A program made the position numbers and the translations under genes. From Astragalus membranaceus (lineage: Eukaryota; Streptophyta; Magnoliopsida; Fabales; Fabaceae): a stretch of DNA of 64,000 nucleotides. How positions within the stretch are numbered: position 1 is the stretch's first letter; every line of letters starts with the position of its first letter. Shown in pieces: positions 43,901-55,135 of the stretch. The notes under the pieces were generated by a model that was given only the letters and a program-made list of their open reading frames with translations, did no database searches and was not told the DNA's origin. The stretch lies in NCBI GenBank assembly GCA_039519185.1, contig CM076846.1, positions 155,606,406 to 155,670,405 on the forward strand, given 5' to 3'.

Positions 43901-46593
43901 GAGGTGGTGAAGAAGGAAATCATCAAGTGGTTGGATGCAGGTATTGTATACCCCATTTCTGACAGTGCATGGGTCAGTCCTGTGCAGTGTGTGCCCAAGA
44001 AAGGAGGGGTAACAGTAATAACTAATGAGATGAATGAGCTGCTTCCAACCAGAAAAATAACAGGCTGGAGAATATGCATGGATTACAGAAGGTTGAATAA
44101 GGCAACAAGAAAGGACCATTTTCCATTGCCTTTCATTGACCAGATGCTGGACAGACTAGCAGGTAAAGAATTTTATTGCTTTCTTGATGGTTATTCAGGT
44201 TATAACCAGATTGCAATATTGCCTGAAGATCAGCAAAAGACTACATTCACTTGTCCATATGGCACCTTTGCTTTTAGAAGGATGCCATTTGGCCTGTGTA
44301 ATGCACCTGCCACTTTTCAAAGGTGTATGATGGCAATTTTCTCTGATTACATTGAAAGATCCATGGAAGTCTTCATGGATGATTTCTGTGTTTGGAGAAA
44401 CATTCCATCTATGCCTATCCAACTTGGAAGAAATTTTGATTAGATGTGAAGAGACTAACCTTGTGTTGAACTGGGAGAAATGCCATTTTATGGTGCAAGA
44501 AGGTATAGTTTTGGGGCATAAGATATCCAAAAAAGGATTGGAAGTGGACAAGGCTAAAATAGAGGTCATTGAGAAGCTATCTCCTCCAACCAACATCAAA
44601 GGTATTAGAAGCTTTTTGGGGCATGCTGGATTCTATAGGAGATTCATAAAAGATTTTTCAAAAATCTCCAAACCTTTGTGCCAACTGTTACAACATGATA
44701 ACCCCTTCATATTTGATGAGCCATGCATGTTAGCCTTTGATAAATTGAAGAGAGCTTTAATAACAGCACCAGTTATTATAGCTCCTGACTGGAGTAAGTC
44801 TTTTGAGCTTATGTGTGATGCTAGTGAATTTGCCATTGGAGCTGTGCTTGGGCAAAGGTATGATAAAATTTTCCACTCTATATATTATGCTAGCAAAACA
44901 CTTGTAGAAGCTCAATTGAATTACACAGTCACTGAAAAAGAACTATTAGCTGTAGTCTTTGCATTTGATAAATTTAGATCATATTTGGTTGGCACCAAGG
45001 TAATTGTCTTCACAGACCATTCAGCCATTAAATATTTGATAACAAAGAAAGATGCAAAGCCTAGGCTAATTAGGTGGGTTCTCCTACTCCAAGAATTTGA
45101 TTTAGAAATAAGGGATAAAAAGGGAGTGGAGAACCAAGTTGCTGATCATCTCTCTAGATTGGAAAGAGACATTGCAGGTACAGCAGGTGGGGAGATCAAG
45201 GAATACTTTCCAGATGAGCAGCTGTTGGCATTGACTGATGAATCATCAACCGCTGTAGCGCCCAGTGTAAAAACACTTGACGCTGTAGCGGCTGAGCCTG
45301 CAACACCTTGGTATGCTGACATAGTGAACTTTCTGGTTAGCAAGGTGGTACCTGCTGAGATGACTTATCAGCAAAGGAGAAGGTTCTTCCACACAATGAT
45401 GCAATATTATTGGGATGAACCTTTTCTATACAAGAAGTGTCAAGACCAGTTAATGAGGAGATGCCTAGCAGAGGAAGAACAAATTCAAGTGCTACAGCAC
45501 TACCATTCTGCACCTTGTGGAGGGCATTTTGGTGGTGTTAGAGCTGCTGCAAAGGTATTACAATCTGGCTACTTTTGGCCTTCACTTTTCAAAGATGCTC
45601 AAGACTTTGTTAAAAAATGTAATAGGTGCCAAAGAACAGAGAATATTTCAAACAAACATGAAATGCCTTTGACAAACATTCTAGAGGTTGAACTCTTTGA
45701 TGTTTGGGGAATGGATTTCATGGGACCTTTTCCCCCTTCTCATGGAAACCTATACATTTTAGTAGCTGTAGACTATGTTTCAAAATGGGTGGAAGCTGTT
45801 GCTTTACCCAACAATGATGCAAGGTCTGTGAGCAAATTTTTATTGAAAAACATTTTCACTCGTTTTGGAACTCCTAGAGCCATCATAAGTGATGAGGGAT
45901 CTCATTTTTGTAATAAATTAATTGAGACCCTATTGGCTAAATATGGAGTCAAGCATAAAATAGCAACTGCTTATCATCCACAAACTAGTGGTCAAACTGA
46001 ATTGTCAAATAGAGAAATAAAAAGAACGTTGGAAAAGATGGTAGGGCCTTCAAGGAAAGAATGGTCAATACATCTAGATGATGCTTTATGGGCCTACAGA
46101 ACAGCTTATAAAACACCTTTGGGGATGTCTCCCTATAGGTTGGTTTATGGGAAGTCCTGTCACCTACCAATTGAACTTCAGCACAAGGCCCATTGGGCTC
46201 TAAAAAAACTCAATTTTGACTACAAGAAAGCAGGAGATGCTAGATTGCTGCAACTAAATGAATTGGAAGAACTTAGGCATTTTGCCTATGAGAATGCAGC
46301 AATTTATAAAGAAAAAAACCAAAAATTGGCATGATCAAAAACTGATAAAAAGAGATCTCACTGAAGGAGGACAGGTACTGCTTTACAACTCCAGATTAAG
46401 ATTGTTTCCTGGAAAGTTAAAATCTAGGTGGTCAGGCCCCTTTCAATTGATAAAAATATACAGCCATGGGGCTGTGGACCTCTATGATATAACAACCAAT
46501 ACCACCTTCAAAGTGAATGGCCAAAGGGTTAAACAATATTTTGGTGAAAATGTGGTAAGAGACAAAACCACAATTCAACTTAAAGACCTTTAA
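40994..46593 (+). pseudogene. gag-pol: gag-protease-pol polyprotein of the Athila element (one stop, two shifts)
   Basis: The frame opens MPRSQPPEFEPYSEPERRF. Gag core about residues 150-260 (AKAWLTSLEPNSIHTWNEMV); zinc knuckle CVYCGGEHLYEECP near residue 375; protease with LCDLGASINLMP just before a stop at 43139-43141, then VPIILGRPFLATGRTLIDV; reverse transcriptase with MDYRRLNKAT, LDGYSGYNQI, MPFGLCNAPATFQRCM and the catalytic FMDD; RNase H with MCDASEFAIGAVLG and FTDHSAIKYL; integrase with an HHCC region, WGMDFMGPF, SDEGSHF and SGQTELSNR. Breaks: the in-frame stop, a one-base shift near 44385 just after FMDD, and a one-base shift in an A-run near 46312. Otherwise full length. This copy cannot make the complete polyprotein but is close to its active relatives. 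Confidence 0.92.
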
Positions 46594-47094
46594 TTTGAAA
46601 GAGAAAGTCTGGCTGCAGACTTTAAAGCAAGCGCTCTTGGGAGGCACCCCAAGGATTCTAACAAAATTTTTATGTTTATTTTCTATGCAGGAAATTAGGA
46701 TAAACGCTGTAGCGGTTGCTTATCACAAAAGCGCTATAGCGGTTGTGTAAATAAAGGCTGGGTGTGGTCAAACAAAAAAATAAAAAGATCTTGCTCAGGG
46801 TGAGCTGGCACTATGACCTCATCCCTATCCTGACCAGCACGTGCACCTATTCACCTGCAATTGTCAAATCAATAGTTTCTTTTTCTCTCTCCCACTTCAC
46901 TCACAAAACCGTAACTTTAATATCCACAACTTCCCACGCTACCATTCTCTCTCTTTCTCTTTCCTTGCTCTCTGAAACTCCCCTCAACCGTTACCAACCC
47001 ACCACTCATAACCTTCATTCTTTCTTCTTCCTTCGTCCCAACACACCAACATTTCCCAGAACCCAAGAACAAACACGCAAGCTTTTAACCAACC

Positions 47095-48967
47095 ATGACT
47101 AAAAAGTAAGCTGCCCTAAAACGATCTGGCAAGGGAGCCACTAGGAAACCAGAATCCTCTAACCCTGTCAAAAACACCATGGCTAAGGCAACTCAAGATC
47201 CTCAGAGGTTTTGGAAGATGGATTTCATAGTTGAAAGGGGATTCAAGACAGAAAGTGCTCCTGAAGCTTTCTCAACCGCTGTCACAGCGTTGGGATGGGA
47301 GAACTTCATTAAGCATCGCAAAGACTACATGACATCTTTGGTACGGGAGTTCTACTCTGGCATTGAAGAGCCTAAGGAGGGAAAACCTCAAACCCATTCA
47401 CTGGTAAGAGGAGAAACTGTAAATTTCAACTCCAGAACAATCAATGATGTTTTCCATCTGGGCTATCATGGAAAAGCGCTGGAAACAAAGGTTCTGAACT
47501 GGGGGGATGAAGAGATGGAGGCTGTTAGAAGAAGGATTTGTTTGGAAGGAGCAACTTGGGATAAATTTGGAGCTGAATACAAAAATAAAAAAGCATATCT
47601 GTGTGAAGAAGCAAATCTGTGGTGTAGTTTCATCAAACACTCCCTACTGCCTACATCTCACACAACATTTGTGGAAAAAGAAAGACTCATTGTCATTGAT
47701 GCTATAATGGCTGGAGAAAAGATAGACGTAGGAAGATTGATAGCAAGGGAGATAGAGAAGTGCAGAGTTAAAAAGGGAGGTAATTTATATTTTCCTTGTT
47801 TAATTACTGAGTTGTGTTTGGAAGCTGATGTAGAGGTAGAAATGAAAGAAGAAAGAAGATCTCCTCTTGGGGCATTTCCTTGCATTTTCAAAGTTAAGCA
47901 GAAACCTGCCGCTGCAGCGTCTACTGACTCTGCAGCGCTACAGCGCTTAGAGCTGAAGCAGCAGGTCCTCTGCAAATTTGTGAAAGAAAATTTGACTGGG
48001 AAAAAGCAATGTATGCCCAGATATCCAAAGGAAAAACATCAATTCCCCCTCCTTAATTCCCTGATTGGCTACTGGAAGAAGAGCCAATTAAAAAACAAGA
48101 GAAAAATGGAGTTAGGGCAGAAAAGAAAAAGGATGTGGCTACTCCATCAAAGAAAGCAAAGCCTAGCCCAGCCAGGAAAGTACAAAAAGCTGTAGTAGAG
48201 GAGGAAAGTTTGGATTCTGATGACATTGAAAACATAAGTGAGGAAGATGAAGAAGAAACTATTGCAGTGATGAAAGAGATGGAAAAGCAGGATGATGAAG
48301 AATCATCAGGAGAGGAGAGTGATACTGAAGAAGAATCTGAGACTGAAGAAGATGAGCAAGATGAAGAAATACAGTGTGACCCAACCCCAGGCCCAAAGAA
48401 ACCAAAAACCCCCCTGCCAAAACAGCCAATCCACCATCAACCCCCACCTCCATCCCTGAATCAACCAAATTAACACCCAAGAAAATACCTGCCAAGCAAG
48501 TAACACCAAAGAAGCCTGAACCAAAACAACCAGCAACAAAAGAAAAACACACTGAGCAGCTCAAGAAAATTTATCAGTCATACACAAAGCCTAGAAGAAA
48601 CCCAGGTGTCAAACTTGCTGAGTACCCAGAAGAAGGTGTTCAGCCAGTAGGTGCTGCAGCAACTATGTCTGCAGTACCTAGTGACACAATGCCTAAGGCA
48701 ATTTTGACAGAGGAGGAAACTGAAAAGGAAGCTGCTGAGGAGCTAGTGAATATGCAGGATGAAACAGAGCCAGAGCTGGAAGAAAAAGAGCCCGAACAGG
48801 AGCAAGAACAAACAGAAGAGGAAGAAGAAGTACAGGAAGCAAGTGCTACAGCGCCACCAACCGCTGTAGCGGCTGAAAAGACTACTCCACCTCAGCCAAA
48901 GAAGAAGAAGGCAACAAAAGGAGCCCCAGCCCCTTCAAGAGCCAGTAAGAGGCTCAAGAAGGCCTAA
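47095..48967 (+). pseudogene. Athila env-like extra ORF (putative plant transposon protein domain)
   Basis: The likely start is ATG 47095, broken by a stop at 47107-47109. The main open part is 47179-48195, with FWKMDFIVERGFKTESAPEA, TSLVREFYSGIEEP and SLVRGETVNFNSRTINDVFH. This Y..LVR.FY...VRG..V.F....IN pattern is the conserved domain of Athila ORF2 proteins, annotated in plants as putative plant transposon protein. After shifts near 48150 and 48480 the reading continues as a very acidic Glu/Asp stretch (48135-48473), then a Glu-rich and Lys-rich end (48665-48967, finishing ASKRLKKA). I see no convincing transmembrane segment, so a nuclear or nucleic-acid role is as likely as an envelope role. 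Three word sites lie within it. Confidence 0.72.
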
Positions 48968-49161
48968 TAAGGCAAGAATTGTTGGCTTCTTATGCCGGTT
49001 ATGTACTTTGAATTTTATTTTGTTGTTGTTCTAAGGCCTCTCCCTTTCTTGTCAACCAAGCAGTGAGGACACTGCTGAATTTAATTTCTGGGGGAGGACC
49101 TTATGGTTAATAGTGTTTTAAATTAAGTACAATGATGTTTTTAAATATTTAGTATAATTAT

Positions 49162-50436
49162 CACTACAAAAAAAACACTAATTAGCGACGGACATTAGCG
49201 AGGGACTTGTTGTCCCTCGCAAAAACAGTCATTAGCGAGGGAATTAGCGAGGGCATAGAGCTGTCAATTTTTTTGTCATTAGCGAGGGAATTAGCGAGGG
49301 AACTGTCCCTCGCTAATGACTGCCCTCGCTAATTCCCTCGCTAAATTTTGCTTTTCAGATGATGGGACTCAGCGCAGGGGTTGGTAAAGGTGCAGAAATT
49401 AGCGAGGGACAGTTCCCTCGCTAATTCCCTCGCTAACGTTAACTTTTCAGATGATGAGACAGTTCCCTCGCTAATTCCCTCGCAAATTTTTTTCTTTTTT
49501 CCTTTATATCCGTTTACACCTTCACTCTTCTTTCTCACTCACTCACTCTTCACCATTCCTCTTCCCTTCCTCTTCCCCCTTCCACTTCCTCTCACACCCT
49601 TCTTCTCTCTTCACTCTTCCACCACCACCACCACCACCATCATCACCACCTCCTCTCACACTCTTCTTCTCTCTTCACTCTTCCACCACCACCACCACCA
49701 CATACCTCCTACCACTCTCACTCACTCTCTCTTACTCTTCACCACCACCAACCCACCACCCCACCACCCCACCACCACCACTCTCACTCTTCTCTCTTTC
49801 TCCCTCTCTCTCTCTCTTACTCTTCTCCTTCTCTCTCTACTCTAAACCACCCATCACCACCACCACCACGCCACCACCACACCACCACCACGCCACCACC
49901 ACCACTCTCACTCCTCTCTCTCTTTCTCCCTTACTCTTCTCCTTCTCTCTACTCTAAACCACCCATCACCACCACCACGCCACCACCACCACCACACCAC
50001 CACCACGCCACCACCACCACCACCACCACACATCACCACAAAATTAATAATATAATATAATATTCATTAATTAATATATATAAAAAAAAAAAACCATTCA
50101 GCACTGGACACGTGTCATTTTTTTTTTGAAAACTGCAGTCATTAGCGAGGGAATTAGCGAGGGAAAAAGCCGTCGCTAATTCCTGCGCATTTACCAACCC
50201 CTGCAACTGAGTCCCATCACCTGAAAAGATGCAGTCATTAGCGAGGGAACTAGCGACGGCATAGTCCCTCGCTAATTAGCGAGGGATCCAACTTCCCTCG
50301 CTAATCCCATTTGCGAGGAGGGAATTAGCGAGGGAACCAGTCCCTCGCTAAGTCCCTCGCAAATAACCATTAGTGAGGGAATCAGGTCATTTTGCGAGGG
50401 AACTGTCCCTCGCTAATGACTAATTTTTTTGTAGTG
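49162..50436. mobile_element. Non-autonomous CACTA (En/Spm) element
   Basis: 1275 bp with inverted ends CACTACAAAAAAAA and TTTTTTTGTAGTG, flanked by the 3-bp duplication TAT (49159-49161 and 50437-50439). Both subterminal regions are packed with TTAGCGAGGGA and its complement TCCCTCGCTAA, the kind of array that CACTA TnpA-type proteins bind. The middle (49500-50040) is CT-rich and (CCA)n sequence. No transposase is present; the 154-residue frame over the middle is low complexity. Confidence 0.93.
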
Positions 50437-50439
50437 TAT

Positions 50440-50757
50440 GCCATGTTTTGCATGTGTTGCATGTTTTTGAATATTTTGTATGCTTAAATAGAAAGTATGA
50501 TTAGCTGCATGTTTTAAATTTCTTAGTAAGCAAAAAGCTAATTCATATAGCCAAATTTAAATAAGAATTTTTTTGAGTAAGGCAGCCTTGTGTAAACAAT
50601 GAAATGATCTTATTGCTGCTTTTACACAAAATCCAAGCTTAGTGAAGAACCTAGTTAGCTAGGAGTAATCTAAGGATAAAGTTAAGTTCTGGATAACCAA
50701 GGGTTAGTCAAGTTTTCATTAAAAGTTGAAAGTAGTTTTAAAAGCTAAGTTTGGGGG
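50440..50757 (+). other. Athila 3' non-coding segment ending in a polypurine-like tract
   Basis: Non-coding Athila sequence between the CACTA element and the solo LTR. It ends aagtttgggggtg at 50747, almost the same as the polypurine tract before the true 3' LTR at 54610. Confidence 0.5.
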
Positions 50758-52109
50758 TGTAACACCCTAAAATATTTAATTAATTCATTTGATTAAGTAC
50801 TTAGGAATTTAATTTAATTAATTGGATATAATTTAATTATTAGAAATTATATTAATATGTGTAGGTGGTATTAGAAGGTGGAGGTGCTAAATTAGATGGA
50901 CTTGGGCTTAAGTGAGAAGCCCAAGCCCATGGATCTAGTCATATGCGAATAGGCGCCTAGAGGGGTTAGGGTTTTTGGTTGGCTTTTGCGAAATGGAGAG
51001 GGAGAGCATAGAGAGAAGAAAGGCGCGCCATTGGAGAGGAGAAGAAGAGAGGAGAGGTCGCGCCACCAAGAGAGGAAAGGATCGTGATTCCGTTGCCGTA
51101 GTTCCGTTCGTGATCATCACTAGAGATCCTATTCATCTAATTCGAGGTTAGGGGAGCTCTTTCTTTCCATCAAATAGAATTCTATGATAGGTCTTGTTCT
51201 GTACCGTGCTTCCGATCTTGAGGATCGATATTATGCAGTTGGTAGATATTTTGTCCTTGATTCTATCTTTGTCTTCAGGCTTTGAGAGGAAGGTTTTGTT
51301 CGACCTGGAGATGTTCGACCTTGAGAGGCGATGTTGAGGTGTTCGATCTTGAGATGTTCGATCTTGGAGGGCGAGGTTGTACCTGCAATGATACTCCGAC
51401 GCTTAAGTCAGTATTTGAGAGAATAAGTGTTTGGTTAGAAAAGTGCTTACCATTAATGAGCATTGAATGGGGTATTTATAGAGTTTGGATGTGTTTGTGT
51501 TGGCGTTTTTGGGCCGTCCGATCTTGCGGGCTGATCTTGGCCATTGAAGATTGGACTCTCTTGATTACAATTGGGCTTCTCATCAATTGGGCTTTTGGAG
51601 AAGGGGTGCAAATAGAAATTACTGTAATTACCATAACAGGTCTTAATCTAGGTTGTTGGACTAGATCCTTGATGCATACCTATTCTTGATGTTCTTGATA
51701 TGTTGATGTCGTTCTTGATGTTCTTGATATGTTGATGTCGTTCTTGATGTTCTTGATATGTTGATGTTGTTCATGATGTAGCCTTGATATGCTTGATGTT
51801 AATTTCCAATATATATGCACTTCATGTATGCGCATGTGAATTATAATAAAGACACGATTATTATGTGATTTATGCGATTAATTTGATGTTGATGGTATTG
51901 GGTGTTGATGGTGTTCGCATATGAAGTGTTTGAGGGTATGGGCGCCTAGGGCGCCATGGTGAGGTGTGTGTGGTGCCCAATAGAATTTTGATCATTTTAA
52001 AATAAAGTTTGATTTTTGGTGGTTGGAATTTTGGGTTGTGTTGGTCATGTGAAAAATTTGGAGAAAAATAATGTTTTGTGCTGAAATTGGGCAAAAATCT
52101 GTGTTGCTG

Positions 52110-52400
52110 AAAGTGCCTGGGCGCTGGGTGCCCATGGTGCTGTGCGCTGTGCAGTGTTGCTCCAGGCGCTGGGCGCTGGGTGCCAGCGCTGGGCGCTGAG
52201 CGCCCATGCGCGTGTGTGTGTGTGTGCGTAGCGCTGGGCGCTGGGTGCCAGCGCTGGGCGCTGAGCGCCCGTGTGCGTGTGTTGTGTGCTGCGCCAAGGC
52301 GCTGGGCGCTGAGCGCCCGGGTGTGTGTGCGTGCGTGTGTTGCCTTTTTGCTAGGTGCTGGGCGCCAGGTGCCTGGGCGCTGGGTGCCCATGGCGCCAGT
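52110..52400 (+). repeat. GGCGC-rich repeat block in the chromovirus LTR
   Basis: Many copies of gcgctgggcgctgggtgcc / gctgagcgccc alternate with (GT)n runs. Further GGCGCC words lie outside the block at 50953, 51940-51952 and 52562. The related LTR at 36347 has an equivalent block at 37447-37690 (gcgctaggcgcccaggggg). Open frames through it are artefacts. Confidence 0.75.
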
Positions 52401-52679
52401 TTTCAGGATGTTCCAAATTATTTTCGAAAACTGTTTTCGCTATATCTTTTGACTCGGATATCCGTTTTGAACGATTCAAAAAGAGTTGTGAAGCATTTTC
52501 AGTTGTCCATCTGTGTGTTCCATTTTTAAAAATAAAATCTCATAATTCCAGAAGGATTGCTGGGCGCCCAAGTGGCCGTTCCCGGTGAGCGTTGCTGTGA
52601 CAATGAAAAGATGTTTTGGGTGTCTTTAAAAATTCTCTTTGCGTACGACCCGTGGATTTAACGAAGTAATGTCAAAAAG

Positions 52680-53070
52680 GATGATTTTGACGATGATGCC
52701 CCTAGTGGCTAGTTAAATGACGGTTTTGCCCTTAGTGGCTATTATTATTTATAGTGACGTGTAAATGACGATGATGCCCTTAGTGGCTAGTTAAATGACT
52801 GTTTTGCCCTTAGTGGCTAATGTTCTTTCTAATGACGAGTAAATGATGGTTTTGCCCTTAGTGGCCAATATTATTGATAATGAGGTGTAAATGACGATGA
52901 TGCCCTTAGTGGTTAGTTAAATGACTGTTTCGCCCTTAGTGGCTAATATTATTTATAATGACGTGTAAATAACTATTTTGCCCTTAGTGGCTATTATTAT
53001 TTATAGTGATGTGTAAATGACGATGATGCCCTTGGTGGCTAGTAAATGACGTTTCTGCCCTCAGTGGCTA
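52680..53070 (+). repeat. gcccttagtggct tandem array
   Basis: About eight imperfect units containing gcccttagtggctagttaaa or gcccttagtggctattatta, each followed by atgacg-like sequence. Later echoes (ggcctaaaaggctaagtgat) reach 53390. The LTR at 36347 has a comparable array with ctcaccaa and gcctctgctcacc (36920-37170). Confidence 0.75.
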
Positions 53071-53979
53071 TTGTGTGAGTTGATGACATCTGTGTAAGAG
53101 TGATGATGAAACCCAGTGACGTTTGAGGCCCGAGAGGCTAAGTGATGTTAAGGCCTAAAAGGCTAAGTGATGTTGTTGTTGTGTGAATTGTGAATTTGCA
53201 GGTGCTGTGCCTCGTATTTGGCAAACCGGTAAGTGATGGGTCACATAGTTGACTGCGATTTGTGCATTTTAGTATTTGTGTGTTTGTGAGTGGTGCATGT
53301 CATAGTGTCTCATGCCCCATATGCATAAACCCAGTGACGTTTTGAAGCCTGAGTGGCTAAGTGACGGTGAGGCCTTTATGGCTAAGCGACGTTTTGTGAA
53401 AAGGTACCTCATGCATATGCCCGCGAGTGGGTTGCATTTCATATGCCTACATGACATGAGATTGAGTTATTGTCAGGGATGTGAATGATGATTGTGATGT
53501 GAATAATTTAGAGCCGTGACCTGATTTATGTACTTATCATACTTTCTATTATATGGATTGAATGATGCTCACCCTTTCCTGTTTGAATGTTACCCCCATG
53601 TTGGTAACGTGCAGGTGATTCCCAGTGAAGGCCTTTAGCTTCACTTCTTGAGTCGAGTCGTCATGCTCTGATACGTAGCACCTGGGGGGAAATGTAATTT
53701 GATGTGTTGCTGATGTACTTAGATTTTTATACTGTTGATGGATTTGATTAACTTTTCCGCTGCGTTGATGTTGAGTTTATGACGCTGGTTTGATGTTTGG
53801 GATCTCCCTATTGAGGAGTGCTATATATATTTGCACCTTTGACGACGTACTGTTTAATTGCGATTTTGAGGTTTTATTTGAAGTATGTGCGACACCCTCG
53901 TGGTGAAATCAAAAATGATTTTTGAACTCTGATTTTTCCTTAATTAATTAAAGGGGTAGAAAGGGGGTGTTACAGGGGG

Positions 53980-54622
53980 TGCATCGGTTATGTTAAGGCT
54001 AGGAACAAAAGATGATAAATTGGTCTTTGCAAAATGAAGAATAAAAATGAATGTGGTCTTGAAAAAAGTTGCAAAAGATCTTAAATAAATTGCTGAGCTG
54101 TTCCAAAAAGCATAAAAAGAAAATGCAAATAAGGAGCTAAGTAATGAAGATAGCCTCTAGTTTTAATCATTAAAATCTAGCGCTGCAGCGTCTACGGACT
54201 TTGAAGCGCTACAGCGTTTGATCACCAGACCAAAAGTTTATGCACTGACCAATATTCTGAAAAATGCCTAATTAAAGCCCTTTGCTGTGCTTTGAAGCCC
54301 CTCAGATCTTGTGTGAAATTGCGATCCCACTCTTCTTTTTGAAAACATTCTTTGCCTAAACCCAAAACAAATCCATTCTTCCCAAAACCTTAGAGAAATT
54401 CTGAGATTAGCTAGGAACTAAGTTGAGCTTTGATATCACACACTCACAACTGAGCAGTAATTATTCTATTTGAATAGTGGACCACTATGGTGTGTGAAAA
54501 TGATAAGAATTAGCTTGTGCATAAATCCTGTTTAATTTAAAAGTTGCAGCTAGTTATATGAGCATTTTGTCTTGTTCAAGTGTCATTGCTTGGGGACAAG
54601 CAATGGTTTAAGTTTGGGGGTG
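53980..54622 (+). other. Athila 3' non-coding end with polypurine tract
   Basis: Non-coding. It carries CGCTGCAGCG (54181) and CGCTACAGCG (54207), and ends in aagtttgggggtg at 54610-54622, the Athila polypurine tract directly before the 3' LTR. Confidence 0.75.
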
Positions 54623-55135
54623 TGATAACCCTATTTTATATAGGTTATCTATGCTCCTAATACTTAAATTAAGCTTACTTCTCAAGTAATTCTAGTACTT
54701 AAATATGTGAATATATGAATATTAGAATAAATACAGGTTATAAGTTAATTCCCTGAACCTTGGGCATAGTCAATGTCTTTGTGAATATGTTTGATGTTTT
54801 GCTTTAGCGCTGCAGCGGTATGCTACCTAGGAGACGCTACAGCGTTATATGACGGCTGACCATTGAGATATTTGTGTGGCCACTTGAGGACATGATGAGT
54901 CACCACCCTTATCTCTTCCTCTCAGCTGGATATTTTGACTTTCAAGCGGATGCTAAATTACACTTGGCGCCTCCTAAATGGAACCCATGTGATAGTTGTT
55001 GTATTCCATCATTAGCATTTTTTGTAAAGTACTTTAAGGATAATATCTAAGTCTAATAATCATCATGTAATATTATTATTCTATTAAGACTTAGTTATTA
55101 ATTAGTTTAATTAAGATTGCTTCTCTAGGAGGTAA

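Larger units (their letters stand above)
50758..53974 (+). mobile_element. Chromovirus-type solo LTR, 3.2 kb
   Basis: Starts TGTAACACCCTAAAA and ends AAAGGGGGTGTTACA, flanked by GGGGG (50753-50757 and 53975-53979). The TGTAACACCC...GGGTGTTACA ends and gctctgatacgtagcacctg near 53668 are typical of Tekay-like chromovirus LTRs. It holds a GGCGC-rich block (52110-52400) and a gcccttagtggct array (52680-53070). It has no coding domain. It is related to the minus-strand LTR at 36347. Confidence 0.85.

Noticed and set aside
42043..48871. CGCTNNAGCG as a by-product of Ala-Val-Ala or Ala-Thr-Ala protein motifs
   Set aside because: Some sites are read in another phase (Leu-Gln-Arg at 43755 and 47936), and 13 of the 22 are in LTRs or other non-coding DNA.
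49381..49845. 154-residue Ser/Thr/Pro/Leu-rich ORF
   Set aside because: Low-complexity CT-rich and (CCA)n core of the non-autonomous CACTA element.
51870..52529. His/Arg/Ala-rich ORFs on both strands
   Set aside because: Same reason: the GGCGC repeat block of the solo LTR at 50758.
52680..53070. CRISPR-like regular spacing of gcccttagtggct
   Set aside because: Units and spacers are both repetitive and the sequence lies in a plant LTR; it is an ordinary tandem array.
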